Source of the DNA: an uncultured Christensenella sp.
GTDB lineage: Bacteria; Bacillota; Clostridia; Christensenellales; UBA3700
Assembly: GCA_910584035.1 (NCBI GenBank)
Contig: CAJTZR010000033.1
Coordinates: 1-17,212, forward strand
Length of the DNA stretch: 17,212 bases
Reading direction: 5' to 3'
In this document: positions 6,747-14,856 of the stretch, in pieces
Layout of the letters: every line of letters starts with the position of its first letter
Numbering within the stretch: the first letter of the stretch is position 1
Notes under the pieces: model-generated
Database searches by the model: none
What the model was told of the DNA's origin: nothing
The model's input: the letters and a program-made list of their open reading frames with translations, nothing else
Made by a program: the position numbers and the translations under genes

Positions 6747-8711
6747 CTATCTTACCTCACTACCTGCTTTCATATTCATAATTGGTGCAACCAAACTCAA
6801 ATTACCTTCCACATCGCTTGCACACAAAATCATACCTTCACTTTCTATGCCACGTAATTTTGCTGGTTTTAAGTTGCTAACAACAACTATGCTTTGACCA
6901 ATCATATCTTCTGGCTTATACCACAAAGCTATACCGCTGACAATAGTTCTCTCTCTATCCTCGCCCAAGTCAACTGTAAGCTTAAGTAGTTTACTTGCTT
7001 TTTCAACCTTTTCACAAGCTGTTACCTTGCCAACTTTCAAAGCGATTTTCTCAAAATCTTCAATGCAGATTTCGTTTATGTTAAGTAGATTTTCTTCTCT
7101 TCTCTTCTTTTCTTGTGATATAAACTCGTCTTTTAAATGAATTGTTTCCGCAATTTTGTCAAGTTCTTTCAATTCCTTTTCAATATCAAGTCTATTAAAC
7201 AAAGCCTCGCCTTTATTTACTCTAAAGCCGTAAATTCTCCTACCAAAATGTTTTGCAGATTTTAAATTCTTGTAAAGTGCAGGTTTGATACCTAACTTTT
7301 TGAATATCTTAGCTGGGCATTCTGTCAAGAATGGTTGCAATAATACGGCAACAATTCTAATAGTTTCAGCTAAGTTGTACAAAACTGTAGCAAGTTGTTT
7401 ACGTTTGCTTTCGTCTTTTGCAAGTATCCAAGGACAAGTTTCGTCAATATATTTATTTGCACGCCTAATTACTTCCCAAATATTTTCCATTGCCTCTGGA
7501 ACAAGCAGCTTGTCAATATTATCATTTACTCTTGAATAAAGACCATCAACAAAACCAATAAAAGACTCATCAAAGTCTGTAGCTTGTTCTGGGTAAGGAA
7601 TAACTCCGTTGAAATATTGCTCAATCATTGCAGTAGTACGTGATACAAGATTACCCAAATCGTTAACTAAATCGCTATTAATTCTTGTAAGGAATGCTCT
7701 GTTTGAATACATTCCGTCTTGTCCAAAAGGTATTTCCCTAAGTAAATAGTATCTTACCGCATCTAATGAATATCTTTCACTCAGAATAAATGGGTCAATA
7801 ATATTGCCTTTGCTTTTACTAATCTTATCTCCACCTAACATTAACCAGCCGTGACCATAAACTTTTTTAGGCAATGGCAAATTTAACGCCATTAAAATCG
7901 CAGGCCAAATTATGCTATGGAATCTTACAATTTCCTTACCCATCATATGCAAATCTGCAGGCCAATACCTTTTAAATAACTCGTCATTGTCACTGCCATA
8001 TCCAAGTGCAGTGATATAATTTGTAAGTGCATCTATCCAAACATATACAATGTGTTTTGGGTCAAACGGAACTTGAACACCCCATTGGAATGAAGTTCTT
8101 GACACACAAATATCTTGCAATCCTGGCTTTAAAAAGTTATTTATCATTTCCTTTTGTCTGCTTGCTGGTTGCAAAAATTCTGGATTTTCCTCAATCAATT
8201 TAATCAATCTATCTTGGTATTTTGAAAGACGGAAAAAGTAGCTTTCTTCTTGCATTAATTCAACTGGTCTGCCACAATCTGGGCATTTGCCATCAACTAA
8301 TTGAGATTTTGTCCAATAAGACTCACAAGGTGTACAATACCACCCCTCATAACTGCTCTTATAAATATCGCCTTGCTCATATAATTTTGTAAATATTTTT
8401 TGTACAGCTTTCTCGTGATAGTCATCTGTTGTGCGGATAAACTTATCATAACTAATGTCAAGCAATTTCCATAAATCTTTTAATTCGCCAACAGTTTTGT
8501 CAATATATTCCTTTGTTGGAACATTATGTTCCGCTGCAACTTTTTCAATCTTTTGTCCGTGCTCGTCAGTACCAGTCAAATAAAACACATCATTGCCTTG
8601 CATACGTTTAAATCTTGCAATCGCATCGCAAATAACAGTTGTGTAACAAGTGCCTAAATGCCACTTTCCACTTGGATAATAAATAGGTGTAGTAATATAA
8701 TATTTTGACAT
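6747..8711 (-). CDS. metG: Methionyl-tRNA synthetase
   Basis: Charges tRNA-Met with methionine in the cytoplasm. It has 654 residues, usual for the Firmicute type with a fused tRNA-binding domain. The class I signature is present as HLGT (18-21) and KISKS (296-300). A zinc knuckle is seen at C126, C129, C143 and C146. The anticodon-binding helical domain follows, and the C-terminal 105 residues (about 550-654) form the OB-fold dimerisation/tRNA-binding domain (KVGKV, LKLTVDLGE, IVSGIA, LKPAKLRGIESEGM). AAAGGAGA lies about 6 bp upstream of the ATG at 8711. First gene of the leftward operon with tatD, the radical SAM gene and rsmA, and divergent from spmA. Confidence 0.98.
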   Translation of the reverse strand: MSKYYITTPIYYPSGKWHLGTCYTTVICDAIARFKRMQGNDVFYLTGTDEHGQKIEKVAAEHNVPTKEYIDKTVGELKDLWKLLDISYDKFIRTTDDYHEKAVQKIFTKLYEQGDIYKSSYEGWYCTPCESYWTKSQLVDGKCPDCGRPVELMQEESYFFRLSKYQDRLIKLIEENPEFLQPASRQKEMINNFLKPGLQDICVSRTSFQWGVQVPFDPKHIVYVWIDALTNYITALGYGSDNDELFKRYWPADLHMMGKEIVRFHSIIWPAILMALNLPLPKKVYGHGWLMLGGDKISKSKGNIIDPFILSERYSLDAVRYYLLREIPFGQDGMYSNRAFLTRINSDLVNDLGNLVSRTTAMIEQYFNGVIPYPEQATDFDESFIGFVDGLYSRVNDNIDKLLVPEAMENIWEVIRRANKYIDETCPWILAKDESKRKQLATVLYNLAETIRIVAVLLQPFLTECPAKIFKKLGIKPALYKNLKSAKHFGRRIYGFRVNKGEALFNRLDIEKELKELDKIAETIHLKDEFISQEKKRREENLLNINEICIEDFEKIALKVGKVTACEKVEKASKLLKLTVDLGEDRERTIVSGIALWYKPEDMIGQSIVVVSNLKPAKLRGIESEGMILCASDVEGNLSLVAPIMNMKAGSEVR

Positions 8712-8839
8712 TTATATCTCCTTTATCATACAAATTCATATGATTTTTATCTTTTACTTATTTTATAATTGTGCTCCCAAAATTAAAAATAAAGCCTAAA
8801 AATTTAAATATTTTGACAAACTTTACAATTGTTTAACTT

Positions 8840-8868
8840 ATTTTAACATTATAATAAAAAAAAGTAAA
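8840..8868 (-). promoter_or_regulatory. Candidate promoter for the metG operon
   Basis: On the minus strand TTTACT (8868-8863) and TAAAAT (8845-8840) are 17 bp apart, with an extended -10 TG one base before the -10. Transcription would give a leader of about 120 nt before metG. No T-box-like structure was recognised in that leader. Confidence 0.5.
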
Positions 8869-8954
8869 TAGTTTTTTGCTAAATTTAATAAATATATAAG
8901 CAAATATAAACAAAGTTTTTGAATACAAGCCCTATTTGTCACATACACTTTACT

Positions 8955-9521
8955 ATGAACTTGATATTTTTTGTAATGACAACTTCTAGTATTGTACTTA
9001 TGATATATAAATCACCCGAACTTGTACTATCATCAATGATAAATGGTGCAAGTTCCGCTGTTACGCTTGCAATTAGATTGCTTGCCATTTACAGCGTTTG
9101 GATAGCAATAATGCGTATTATTGAAAAAAGCGGTTTGGATAAAAAAATCGCAAAGCTACTATCCCCTATTGTAAAACGTCTTTTCAAAGGCGAATCAGAG
9201 GAAGCCCAAGCCAGTATAAGTATGAACTTTTCTGCCAATATGCTTGGCATAGGTTCAGTTGCAACTCCACTTGGAATACAAGCAATTGAGCGAATGGACA
9301 AAGGCAAAATTTATGCAAGCCATAACATTATACTTTTTGTAGTAATCAACTGCACAAGTTTGGAACTTCTTCCATCCACAATACTTGGAATGAGAGCAAG
9401 TATGGGTAGCTTAAACCCCGCAGACATAATATTGCCAACGCTTTTATCTTCATTAATTTCCACTATTTGCGGTGTCAGCCTATGCTTTCTTGCAAGACGC
9501 TTTAACAAAAATAAGGAGTAA
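8955..9521 (+). CDS. spmA: Spore maturation protein A
   Basis: A 188-residue polytopic membrane protein of the nucleoside-recognition (Gate) domain family. In Bacillus and Clostridium, SpmA and SpmB are needed for full dehydration of the spore core. It has an N-terminal hydrophobic helix, then LLAIYSVWIAIMRIIEKSGL, the conserved NFSANMLGIGSVATPLGI stretch (about 91-108), and two C-terminal hydrophobic segments ending in a basic tail. I placed the start at ATG 8955 because it lines up with the usual SpmA N-terminus. A TTG at 8919 would add 12 residues. Neither has a clear Shine-Dalgarno site. spmB follows after 2 bp. Confidence 0.9.
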   Translation: MNLIFFVMTTSSIVLMIYKSPELVLSSMINGASSAVTLAIRLLAIYSVWIAIMRIIEKSGLDKKIAKLLSPIVKRLFKGESEEAQASISMNFSANMLGIGSVATPLGIQAIERMDKGKIYASHNIILFVVINCTSLELLPSTILGMRASMGSLNPADIILPTLLSSLISTICGVSLCFLARRFNKNKE

Positions 9522-9523
9522 CT

Positions 9524-10030
9524 ATGGCAAATTACATAATTCCAGTTATTTTTGTTACAATTTTCGTTTATGCAATTATAAAAAAAATTCCTCTATACAA
9601 CTGCTTTACTGACGGCATAAAAAGTGCTTTACATTTAATTGCGGATATATTCCCTTTTATAACCGCAATATTTATTGCCGTAGAACTACTAAACGTAAGT
9701 GGAATATCTGATTTGCTGACCAACTGGCTAGCACCAGTATTTGGTTTTTTCGGCATACCAAAGGAACTTACCAAACTTATGATATTACGCCCATTGAGTG
9801 GCAATGGCAGTCTAGCAATACTTGACGAAATTTATTTGCTTTATGGTGTTGATTCCTATATTGCAAGGTGTGGTTCAATTATCGCTGGAGCTGCTGAAAC
9901 TATTTTCTACATTACTGCAGTTTACTTTTCAACAAGTAAAATCACAAAATTGCGATATGCAATACCAGTATCATTATTTAGTACAGTCATTGGTGCGATT
10001 GTTGGCTGTTTGTTATGTAGGATAATTTAA
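9524..10030 (+). CDS. spmB: Spore maturation protein B
   Basis: A 168-residue membrane protein paired with SpmA, also of the nucleoside-recognition domain family. Hydrophobic segments lie at about 4-20, 38-58 and 145-166. The signature stretch RPLSGNGSLAI (89-99) is followed by CGSIIAGAAETIFYITAVYF (115-134), corresponding to the SpmB STxxGxTDTTFY region. AAGGAG lies 8 bp before the ATG, inside the end of spmA. The 2-bp gap implies one transcript. Its presence suggests sporulation ability, though some non-sporulating clades keep these genes. Confidence 0.93.
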   Translation: MANYIIPVIFVTIFVYAIIKKIPLYNCFTDGIKSALHLIADIFPFITAIFIAVELLNVSGISDLLTNWLAPVFGFFGIPKELTKLMILRPLSGNGSLAILDEIYLLYGVDSYIARCGSIIAGAAETIFYITAVYFSTSKITKLRYAIPVSLFSTVIGAIVGCLLCRII

Positions 10031-10356
10031 AAAATATTACAAAATTTTATATCTAACAAAACATTTTTGTCAAAAAATATCTACAATAAGAGTAATAACA
10101 AATTGCTTTAAATGCTGTAGTGGAATCTATATAATATGCAAAAATATAAAAGTTACTTTAGGTAACGATTGGAATTGCAAAAAAGTTATTGTCTAATATG
10201 TATAACTGCTATAAAGAATGAAAATGTTATACTAAATAAAATAAAGCAAATAATTTTGACAGCAAACATATTCAAACTAAATTAAACAAAACTGAACATT
10301 TAAACGACAAATGATTTCTACTAATTTATTTATATATTATTGCAAAGCCAAGCAAC
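10031..10356. other. Gene-free stretch downstream of spmB
   Basis: AT-rich with no supported gene. It holds a small dyad GTTAC..GTAAC around 10151-10165 and an isolated TATAAT near 10131 without a well-spaced -35. Nothing else recognised. Confidence 0.5.
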
Positions 10357-10388
10357 AAAAAAAACACCTTTTTAAGGTGATTTTTTTA
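10357..10388. terminator. Bidirectional intrinsic terminator between spmB and the zinc-ribbon gene
   Basis: Stem CACCTT (10365-10370) pairs with AAGGTG (10374-10379) around a TTT loop. It is flanked by eight As on the left and seven Ts on the right, so both strands carry a U run after the stem. It sits 57 bp beyond the end of the minus-strand gene at 10446 and about 330 bp beyond spmB. Confidence 0.75.
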
Positions 10389-10445
10389 ATTAATATCGAT
10401 TTTTGATAGCTTTTTAATCATTTTTTAGTCGTTTAAAGTTTAATA

Positions 10446-11162
10446 TTAATCTTGTCCAACTTTATTCTTTTTAACTTTTACAATTTTAATTTTACTTTCC
10501 CTTAAAGCTTCAGCAAATGCCTTTTCATCAATTTGATAAATGTGCTTTCTGTTTATATTACACACAACTACAAGTTTTTTCTCTATCCTTTCAATATGTA
10601 AGTCGCCAATAATTTCATCCTCACAAATTGGACATTGCTTATCTATTATAAGTTCAAAAACATTTCCGTCAATTAGTATTTCAGCTGGTTTTTTAAAGCC
10701 GTATTTTTTGACCACTACCTCATTTTCTTTTAAATCTTTCAACCCTTTTGTGTTGTAGTATCTTTCCAAACCAAAGCCAAAACAAACTATCATTGCAAGC
10801 ATAAAAGTAAATAAGCATATAAACGCAACAAGATTATTTGCAATGTAAAACTTTGATAAAAATGCACCAATTAAAAAGCCCACGCCAAGTAAAATACATA
10901 AAATAGTATACATTACACTTTTTGTATAAAGCGATTGCTTATTGCCCGACATTTTTACTGCCAAATCATTCAAGTCCCACCACTTGCTTGTATCTATATC
11001 CTCCTCGGAAATAGTTGCCTTACACTCTTGAATTTTATCCTTTAAAGCAATTTTTGACAGAGGAACTTCCACCTCTTTTTGAGGTATAAGGTATCCGCAA
11101 TATTTGCAATATTTATCATTTTCGTCAATCATTTGACCACAGTTTTTACACTTTATATCCAT
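10446..11162 (-). CDS. Zinc-ribbon protein with two membrane segments, function unknown
   Basis: A 238-residue protein that I do not recognise beyond its modules. An N-terminal zinc ribbon has C5-x2-C8 and C19-x2-C22 (KCKNCG, KYCKYCG). A charged linker contains WWDLNDLA (61-68). Two hydrophobic segments (about 82-103 and 110-132) would form a membrane hairpin. The C-terminal cytosolic part carries a second cysteine knuckle C177-x2-C180, then C201 and H207, which could bind another zinc. The tail is very basic (KIKIVKVKKNK). The ATG at 11162 has GGTG 5-6 bp upstream. It is a lone gene with its own terminator. Similar zinc-ribbon membrane proteins are common uncharacterised clostridial proteins. 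Confidence 0.8.
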   Translation of the reverse strand: MDIKCKNCGQMIDENDKYCKYCGYLIPQKEVEVPLSKIALKDKIQECKATISEEDIDTSKWWDLNDLAVKMSGNKQSLYTKSVMYTILCILLGVGFLIGAFLSKFYIANNLVAFICLFTFMLAMIVCFGFGLERYYNTKGLKDLKENEVVVKKYGFKKPAEILIDGNVFELIIDKQCPICEDEIIGDLHIERIEKKLVVVCNINRKHIYQIDEKAFAEALRESKIKIVKVKKNKVGQD

Positions 11163-11869
11163 AGTTCACCATTTAAACAAGTTAATGTTTACGTTTTATT
11201 ATTCTACAATTAAATTAATATACATACATTTTGTGGTTAGGATAAAAGAAATCACCAACCTCAATATTGTAACCATAGTCACACCTAATAATTTAATTTT
11301 AACATATTATCATTATTATATCAAGCTTTTTTTATTTCCAATCGCAATTATTGAAAATACACATATTCGCTTGCTTTGGTATTTTGTTTTTTTTGTCCAT
11401 ATACTATCATTTAATTTTACCAAATTATTTAAAGATATTTTTACTAAATACAGACAAATGGTTTAAAATTTATGTAGAATTGATTATTTAATTTTAAATC
11501 CTATTTTTTTGCAAGTAATTATTGTTGTCACTATCTACAAAATCTTATAATTGAGGAGAGTATAACGGAATTAAGTGAGGAGATGTTTTCTTATTTAGCT
11601 TAATTACATTCTGCACACCAATTAAATACTTTTGCGAACTAAAAGTATTTATCAATTAAAAGCATTATTCTAATTAAAAAGCTTTTTTCAATAAAACTTT
11701 TACTCACAAATAGTTTTTGCAAATTTAAATGCCATTTGACTTAGAAAGAAACAATATTCTAGTACATACACAATTTTATTTATCAATTTTTTATTAACCT
11801 ACTTTATAAGTAATGTTAATGCTTGTATTTTTTGTTAACACTCTAAAATTAACAACTTATCAAACAAAA
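11163..11869. other. Long gene-free stretch
   Basis: About 700 bp of AT-rich sequence with no supported gene. A 93-codon plus frame (11185-11466) has low-complexity composition and no ribosome binding site. Features seen are a TATAAT near 11548 with TTGTTG 18 bp upstream, two GAGGAG stretches (around 11553 and 11577) followed only by six-codon frames, and a 10-bp dyad AAATACTTTT/AAAAGTATTT (11624-11633 and 11641-11650) without a U run. A small RNA around 11558-11650 is possible but unproven. Confidence 0.5.
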
Positions 11870-11905
11870 AGAATAACCAACAAATAAAAATCTGTTGGTT
11901 ATTCT
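11870..11905 (-). terminator. Intrinsic terminator of the DUF378 gene
   Basis: A 13-bp perfect stem AGAATAACCAACA (11870-11882) pairs with 11893-11905 around a 10-nt loop. On the minus strand it is followed by TTTTTGTTTG. It lies 22 bp past the stop codon at 11927. Confidence 0.9.
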
Positions 11906-11926
11906 CTCATTTTGAGTTATTATAAA

Positions 11927-12202
11927 TTAATACTCTTCTGAATTTGACATATTCTCAGTCATATGACGCTCTCTGCCCATTACACTTTCTGGAGCATTGA
12001 TTTTTCTACCACTGAACTTGTTGTAAGCTAAATAGAATACTAACCATAAAGCAGCTATACCTACGATACCGTACAACACTCTAGCACCGATATAAGCATT
12101 TGGTGTGAATATCCAGTTGATAAAGTTAAAATCGAAAACACCTACTGAAAACCAGTTGAATGCACCGATAATCATAATAATCATTGCTATTACTGTAATC
12201 AT
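11927..12202 (-). CDS. DUF378 family small membrane protein
   Basis: A 91-residue protein of the DUF378 family, function unknown. Two membrane segments are seen: about 3-22, including GAFNWFSVGVF (13-23), the family's hallmark GxxNWxxVGxF stretch, and about 40-61 (ARVLYGIVGIAALWLVFYLA). A polar C-terminal tail (62-91) is rich in Arg, Met, Asn and Glu. AAGGAGGG lies about 6 bp before the ATG, among the strongest ribosome binding sites in the window, so it is probably well translated. It is divergent from the ACT-domain operon. Confidence 0.88.
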   Translation of the reverse strand: MITVIAMIIMIIGAFNWFSVGVFDFNFINWIFTPNAYIGARVLYGIVGIAALWLVFYLAYNKFSGRKINAPESVMGRERHMTENMSNSEEY

Positions 12203-12213
12203 TTTTCCCTCCT

Positions 12214-12228
12214 TGTAACTTAGTTACA
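12214..12228. promoter_or_regulatory. Short perfect dyad next to the DUF378 ribosome binding site
   Basis: TGTAAC (12214-12219) and GTTACA (12223-12228) are separated by 3 nt. They lie in the leader of the DUF378 gene, directly upstream of its Shine-Dalgarno site. It could be an operator or a small RNA hairpin. It is short enough to be chance. Confidence 0.3.
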
Positions 12229-12254
12229 GAGTTATTATCTTTAAATATTGCAAA

Positions 12255-12260
12255 ATTATA
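12255..12260 (-). promoter_or_regulatory. Candidate -10 element for the DUF378 gene
   Basis: A perfect TATAAT on the minus strand lies 53 bp before the ATG at 12202. No convincing -35 is seen at 16-18 bp. Confidence 0.35.
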
Positions 12261-12291
12261 CGCTTAAAAATTAAATTTTATATTAAATATC

Positions 12292-12320
12292 TTGTCTTTA
12301 TTAATAAACTATGCTACAAT
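12292..12320 (+). promoter_or_regulatory. Sigma-A promoter of the ACT / UPF0210 operon
   Basis: TTGTCT (12292-12297) and TACAAT (12315-12320) are separated by exactly 17 bp, with an extended -10 TG at 12312-12313. The expected start at about 12327 gives a leader of about 38 nt with AGAGG before the ATG at 12365. Confidence 0.7.
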
Positions 12321-12364
12321 AATTAAGTACAACTTTGTACACATTTTAATTTAAAGAGGTTATT

Positions 12365-12631
12365 ATGAAAGCAATTGTTTCTGTAATTGGTAAAGACAAA
12401 AAAGGTATTATTGCAAAAGTAAGCAATATTTTATACGAGCAAGACATTAATATTGAAGATATTTCTCAAACTATTATGCAAGATTATTTTACTATGATAA
12501 TGATGGTATCAATCAGTGCAAATAGTGACGTTACAAAACTAAGCAACATTTTAACTAAAGCTGGCGAGGAACTTGGAGTAACAATACGTGTTCAACACGA
12601 GGACATTTTCAACGCTATGCATAAACTTTAA
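12365..12631 (+). CDS. ACT-domain protein, UPF0237 family
   Basis: An 88-residue protein that is essentially one ACT domain, a fold that binds amino acids or similar small ligands as a regulatory module. The start KAIVSVIGKDKKGIIAKVSN and the strand-helix-strand pattern (NIEDISQTIMQDYFTMIMMV, then an amphipathic helix) are typical. It corresponds to the UPF0237 / GcvR-like group. AGAGG lies 5 bp before the ATG. The UPF0210 gene follows after 14 bp. From recall the two are neighbours in many Firmicutes (for example Streptococcus pneumoniae), suggesting that this protein senses a ligand for, or regulates, its partner. Confidence 0.92.
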   Translation: MKAIVSVIGKDKKGIIAKVSNILYEQDINIEDISQTIMQDYFTMIMMVSISANSDVTKLSNILTKAGEELGVTIRVQHEDIFNAMHKL

Positions 12632-12645
12632 TTAGAGGTTAAACA

Positions 12646-13995
12646 ATGATAAATAATAAAGAGATATTTGAAACTATTCAGATGATAAATCAACAACACT
12701 TGGATGTACGCACTACTACTCTAGGCATTTCACTGTTAGATTGTATTGCGGACAGCCCAAAACGCACAGCGGAAAAAGTGTATGATAAAATCACTAAAAG
12801 TGCAAAAAATTTAGTTAAAACAGCAAATGAACTTAGTAGTGAGCTAGGTATTCCAATCGTTAACAAACGTGTCAGCGTAACACCAGTAAGCTTGATTACT
12901 GCAAACAATGGCGGTCATTTGGAAGTTATCCGTGCATTAGACAAAGCTGCTAACGAAATCGGAATTGACTTTTTAGGTGGCTACTCTGCTTTAGTACATA
13001 AGGGTATGACAGAATATGAAAAGCAATTTTTAATGTCTATCCCAGAAGCTCTTGCAACTACTGGAAAAGTTTGTTCATCTGTAAATGTTGGTTCAACTAA
13101 AACTGGTATCAATATGGATGCAGTTGCTTTAATGGGCAAAATCATACGTGAATGTGCTATTAAAACTGCAGATAAAGACAGCTTAGCTTGTGCAAAACTT
13201 GTAGTATTCTGTAATGCTGTTGAGGATAACCCATTTATGGCGGGTGCATTCCACGGCGTTGGTGAAAATGACTTAACTTTAAATGTCGGTGTTAGCGGAC
13301 CAGGCGTAGTAAAACACGCTTTGGAAAGTGTGGACGGCGACCTTATCCAAGTTGCAGAAAAAATCAAGGAAACCGCTTTCAAGATTACACGAGTTGGTTC
13401 TCTTGTTTGTAAGGAAACTGCAAAACGTCTTGGTGTTAACTGCGGTATTGTAGACTTATCACTTGCACCTACCCCAGTTATGGGTGACAGTGTGGCACAC
13501 ATTCTTGAGGAGATTGGTCTTGAAAGTGTTGGTGCTTGTGGCACAACCGCTTGTTTGGCTATGCTAAACGATGCAGTTAAAAAAGGTGGCATAATGGCAA
13601 GTTCAAGTGTTGGCGGACTATCTGGTGCATTTATCCCTGTAAGTGAAGATGCTGGTATGATTCGTGCAACCGATTGTGGTGATTTAAATATTGAAAAGCT
13701 TGAAGCTATGACTTGCGTATGTTCTGTAGGTCTTGATATGATTGCTATCCCTGGTGATACTCCAGCTGAGGTTATTAGCGGTATTATTGCAGACGAATCT
13801 GCAATTGGTATGGTAAATATGAAAACCACTGCTGTTAGAGTAATTCCTGTTATTGGTAAAAAGGTTGGCGATTATGCGGAATTTGGCGGACTTTTAGGTC
13901 ACGCACCAATTATTTCAGTAAACAAAAACTCACCTGCAAAGTTCATAAACAGAGGTGGCAGAATACCTGCACCTTTGCATAGTCTAAAGAATTAA
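12646..13995 (+). CDS. UPF0210 (PFL / DUF711) family protein
   Basis: A 449-residue cytoplasmic protein of the UPF0210 family, distantly related in fold to pyruvate formate-lyase-type barrels. No activity has been assigned. Family stretches seen are DVRTTTLGISLLDC (20-33), FLGGYSALVHKGMT (109-122), VNVGSTKTGINMDAV, ACAKLVVFCNAVEDNPFMAG, GVSGPGVV, and near the end GGLLGHAPI and FINRGGRIPAPLHSLKN. Length is full. AGAGG lies 7 bp upstream of the ATG. It is transcribed with the ACT protein, and a membrane protein gene follows 13 bp later. A long opposite-strand frame (12981-13829) is only its shadow. Confidence 0.95.
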   Translation: MINNKEIFETIQMINQQHLDVRTTTLGISLLDCIADSPKRTAEKVYDKITKSAKNLVKTANELSSELGIPIVNKRVSVTPVSLITANNGGHLEVIRALDKAANEIGIDFLGGYSALVHKGMTEYEKQFLMSIPEALATTGKVCSSVNVGSTKTGINMDAVALMGKIIRECAIKTADKDSLACAKLVVFCNAVEDNPFMAGAFHGVGENDLTLNVGVSGPGVVKHALESVDGDLIQVAEKIKETAFKITRVGSLVCKETAKRLGVNCGIVDLSLAPTPVMGDSVAHILEEIGLESVGACGTTACLAMLNDAVKKGGIMASSSVGGLSGAFIPVSEDAGMIRATDCGDLNIEKLEAMTCVCSVGLDMIAIPGDTPAEVISGIIADESAIGMVNMKTTAVRVIPVIGKKVGDYAEFGGLLGHAPIISVNKNSPAKFINRGGRIPAPLHSLKN

Positions 13996-14008
13996 AATAA
14001 GGATAACT

Positions 14009-14599
14009 ATGGATAAACTGGATTCAAATTCAACAAATAGTACCGATTTTCAAGCGGATATTGACGAAAATCTATCAAATAATATAGTTGCAAACGACAC
14101 AACAACTACACAAACTCAAGTTACTACAAACAATGAAAATTTAATTGCAAGTAACGATAAAGAAGTTGTTTCCAACTCTTTAGATAATATTAATAGTTCA
14201 ATTGAAAATAGTATTGATAATCAAAACAATAGCACTTTAATTAAAAATATGAGTCAAGAGGTAAACACTTGCAAACTTGATAAAAAGAAAGATGAAAAGC
14301 TAAAAAACCTTAACTTTGTATGCATACCTTTCATATTAACTGCCATTGGACTATCGCTATTTAATATTGGCAGAGTAAGATACCCTTTAAGCTTTTTATT
14401 TTTGGCAATAGGTCTACTCTCTTTAAGTATATCAAGTTTTATAAGGAGTAAAATCATTTCCAAAACTTGCGATTGCAAAGATTGCAAACACCAAAGCAGA
14501 GTTACACTTAAATTCGCTTTCTTTTACGGCTTTGCAGCCATTGGCTTAATAGGCGTTTTTATCTACTATTTAGTTACTGGCAACAATCCAACAATTTAA
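14009..14599 (+). CDS. Membrane protein with disordered Asn/Ser/Thr-rich N-terminus, function unknown
   Basis: A 196-residue protein that I do not recognise. Residues 1-86 are low complexity, rich in Asn, Ser, Thr, Asp and Gln, without hydrophobic segments, and so probably disordered. A basic stretch (90-99) precedes three membrane segments (about 101-119, 126-145 and 169-189). A short loop holds C154-x-C156-x2-C159 (CDCKDC), which could bind metal. AAGG lies about 9 bp before the ATG. It sits 13 bp after the UPF0210 gene and appears to be the last gene of that transcript. Co-transcription does not prove a shared function. Confidence 0.8.
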   Translation: MDKLDSNSTNSTDFQADIDENLSNNIVANDTTTTQTQVTTNNENLIASNDKEVVSNSLDNINSSIENSIDNQNNSTLIKNMSQEVNTCKLDKKKDEKLKNLNFVCIPFILTAIGLSLFNIGRVRYPLSFLFLAIGLLSLSISSFIRSKIISKTCDCKDCKHQSRVTLKFAFFYGFAAIGLIGVFIYYLVTGNNPTI

Positions 14600-14615
14600 A
14601 GATACTAAAATAAAT

Positions 14616-14640
14616 GGTTGCTCTTGCAACCTTTATTAAT
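14616..14640 (+). terminator. Probable terminator of the ACT / UPF0210 operon
   Basis: Stem GGTTGC (14616-14621) pairs with GCAACC (14626-14631) around a TCTT loop, followed by TTTATTAATATTT. The stem is short and the U run is interrupted. It lies 17 bp past the stop at 14599. Confidence 0.55.
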
Positions 14641-14856
14641 ATTTAAATTATACACTTTTGATTTTACTTTCGTCACAGCAAAATATGGTTACACTTATTT
14701 ATTAGAGGTTACAAATCAATTTTTGGTGGAGCTAATAATAAAAACTAATTAATAGTAAATTTAATTAAATTATTTAATTCTTTAAATAGGTATTCAAACT
14801 AAAGTATAAAATTTAAAACTTTACATAAAATAAAACAAAAAACAAAAGGAATTTAT

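Noticed and set aside
8712..8839. T-box leader for metG
   Set aside because: No T-box core sequence or antiterminator/terminator pair could be recognised in the roughly 120-nt leader.
11185..11466. 93-codon plus-strand frame
   Set aside because: AT-driven composition of Ile, Leu, Phe and Tyr, no ribosome binding site, and no family resemblance.
12981..13829. 282-codon open frame on the minus strand
   Set aside because: It is antisense to the UPF0210 gene, whose family motifs are clear. The translated product has no recognisable features.
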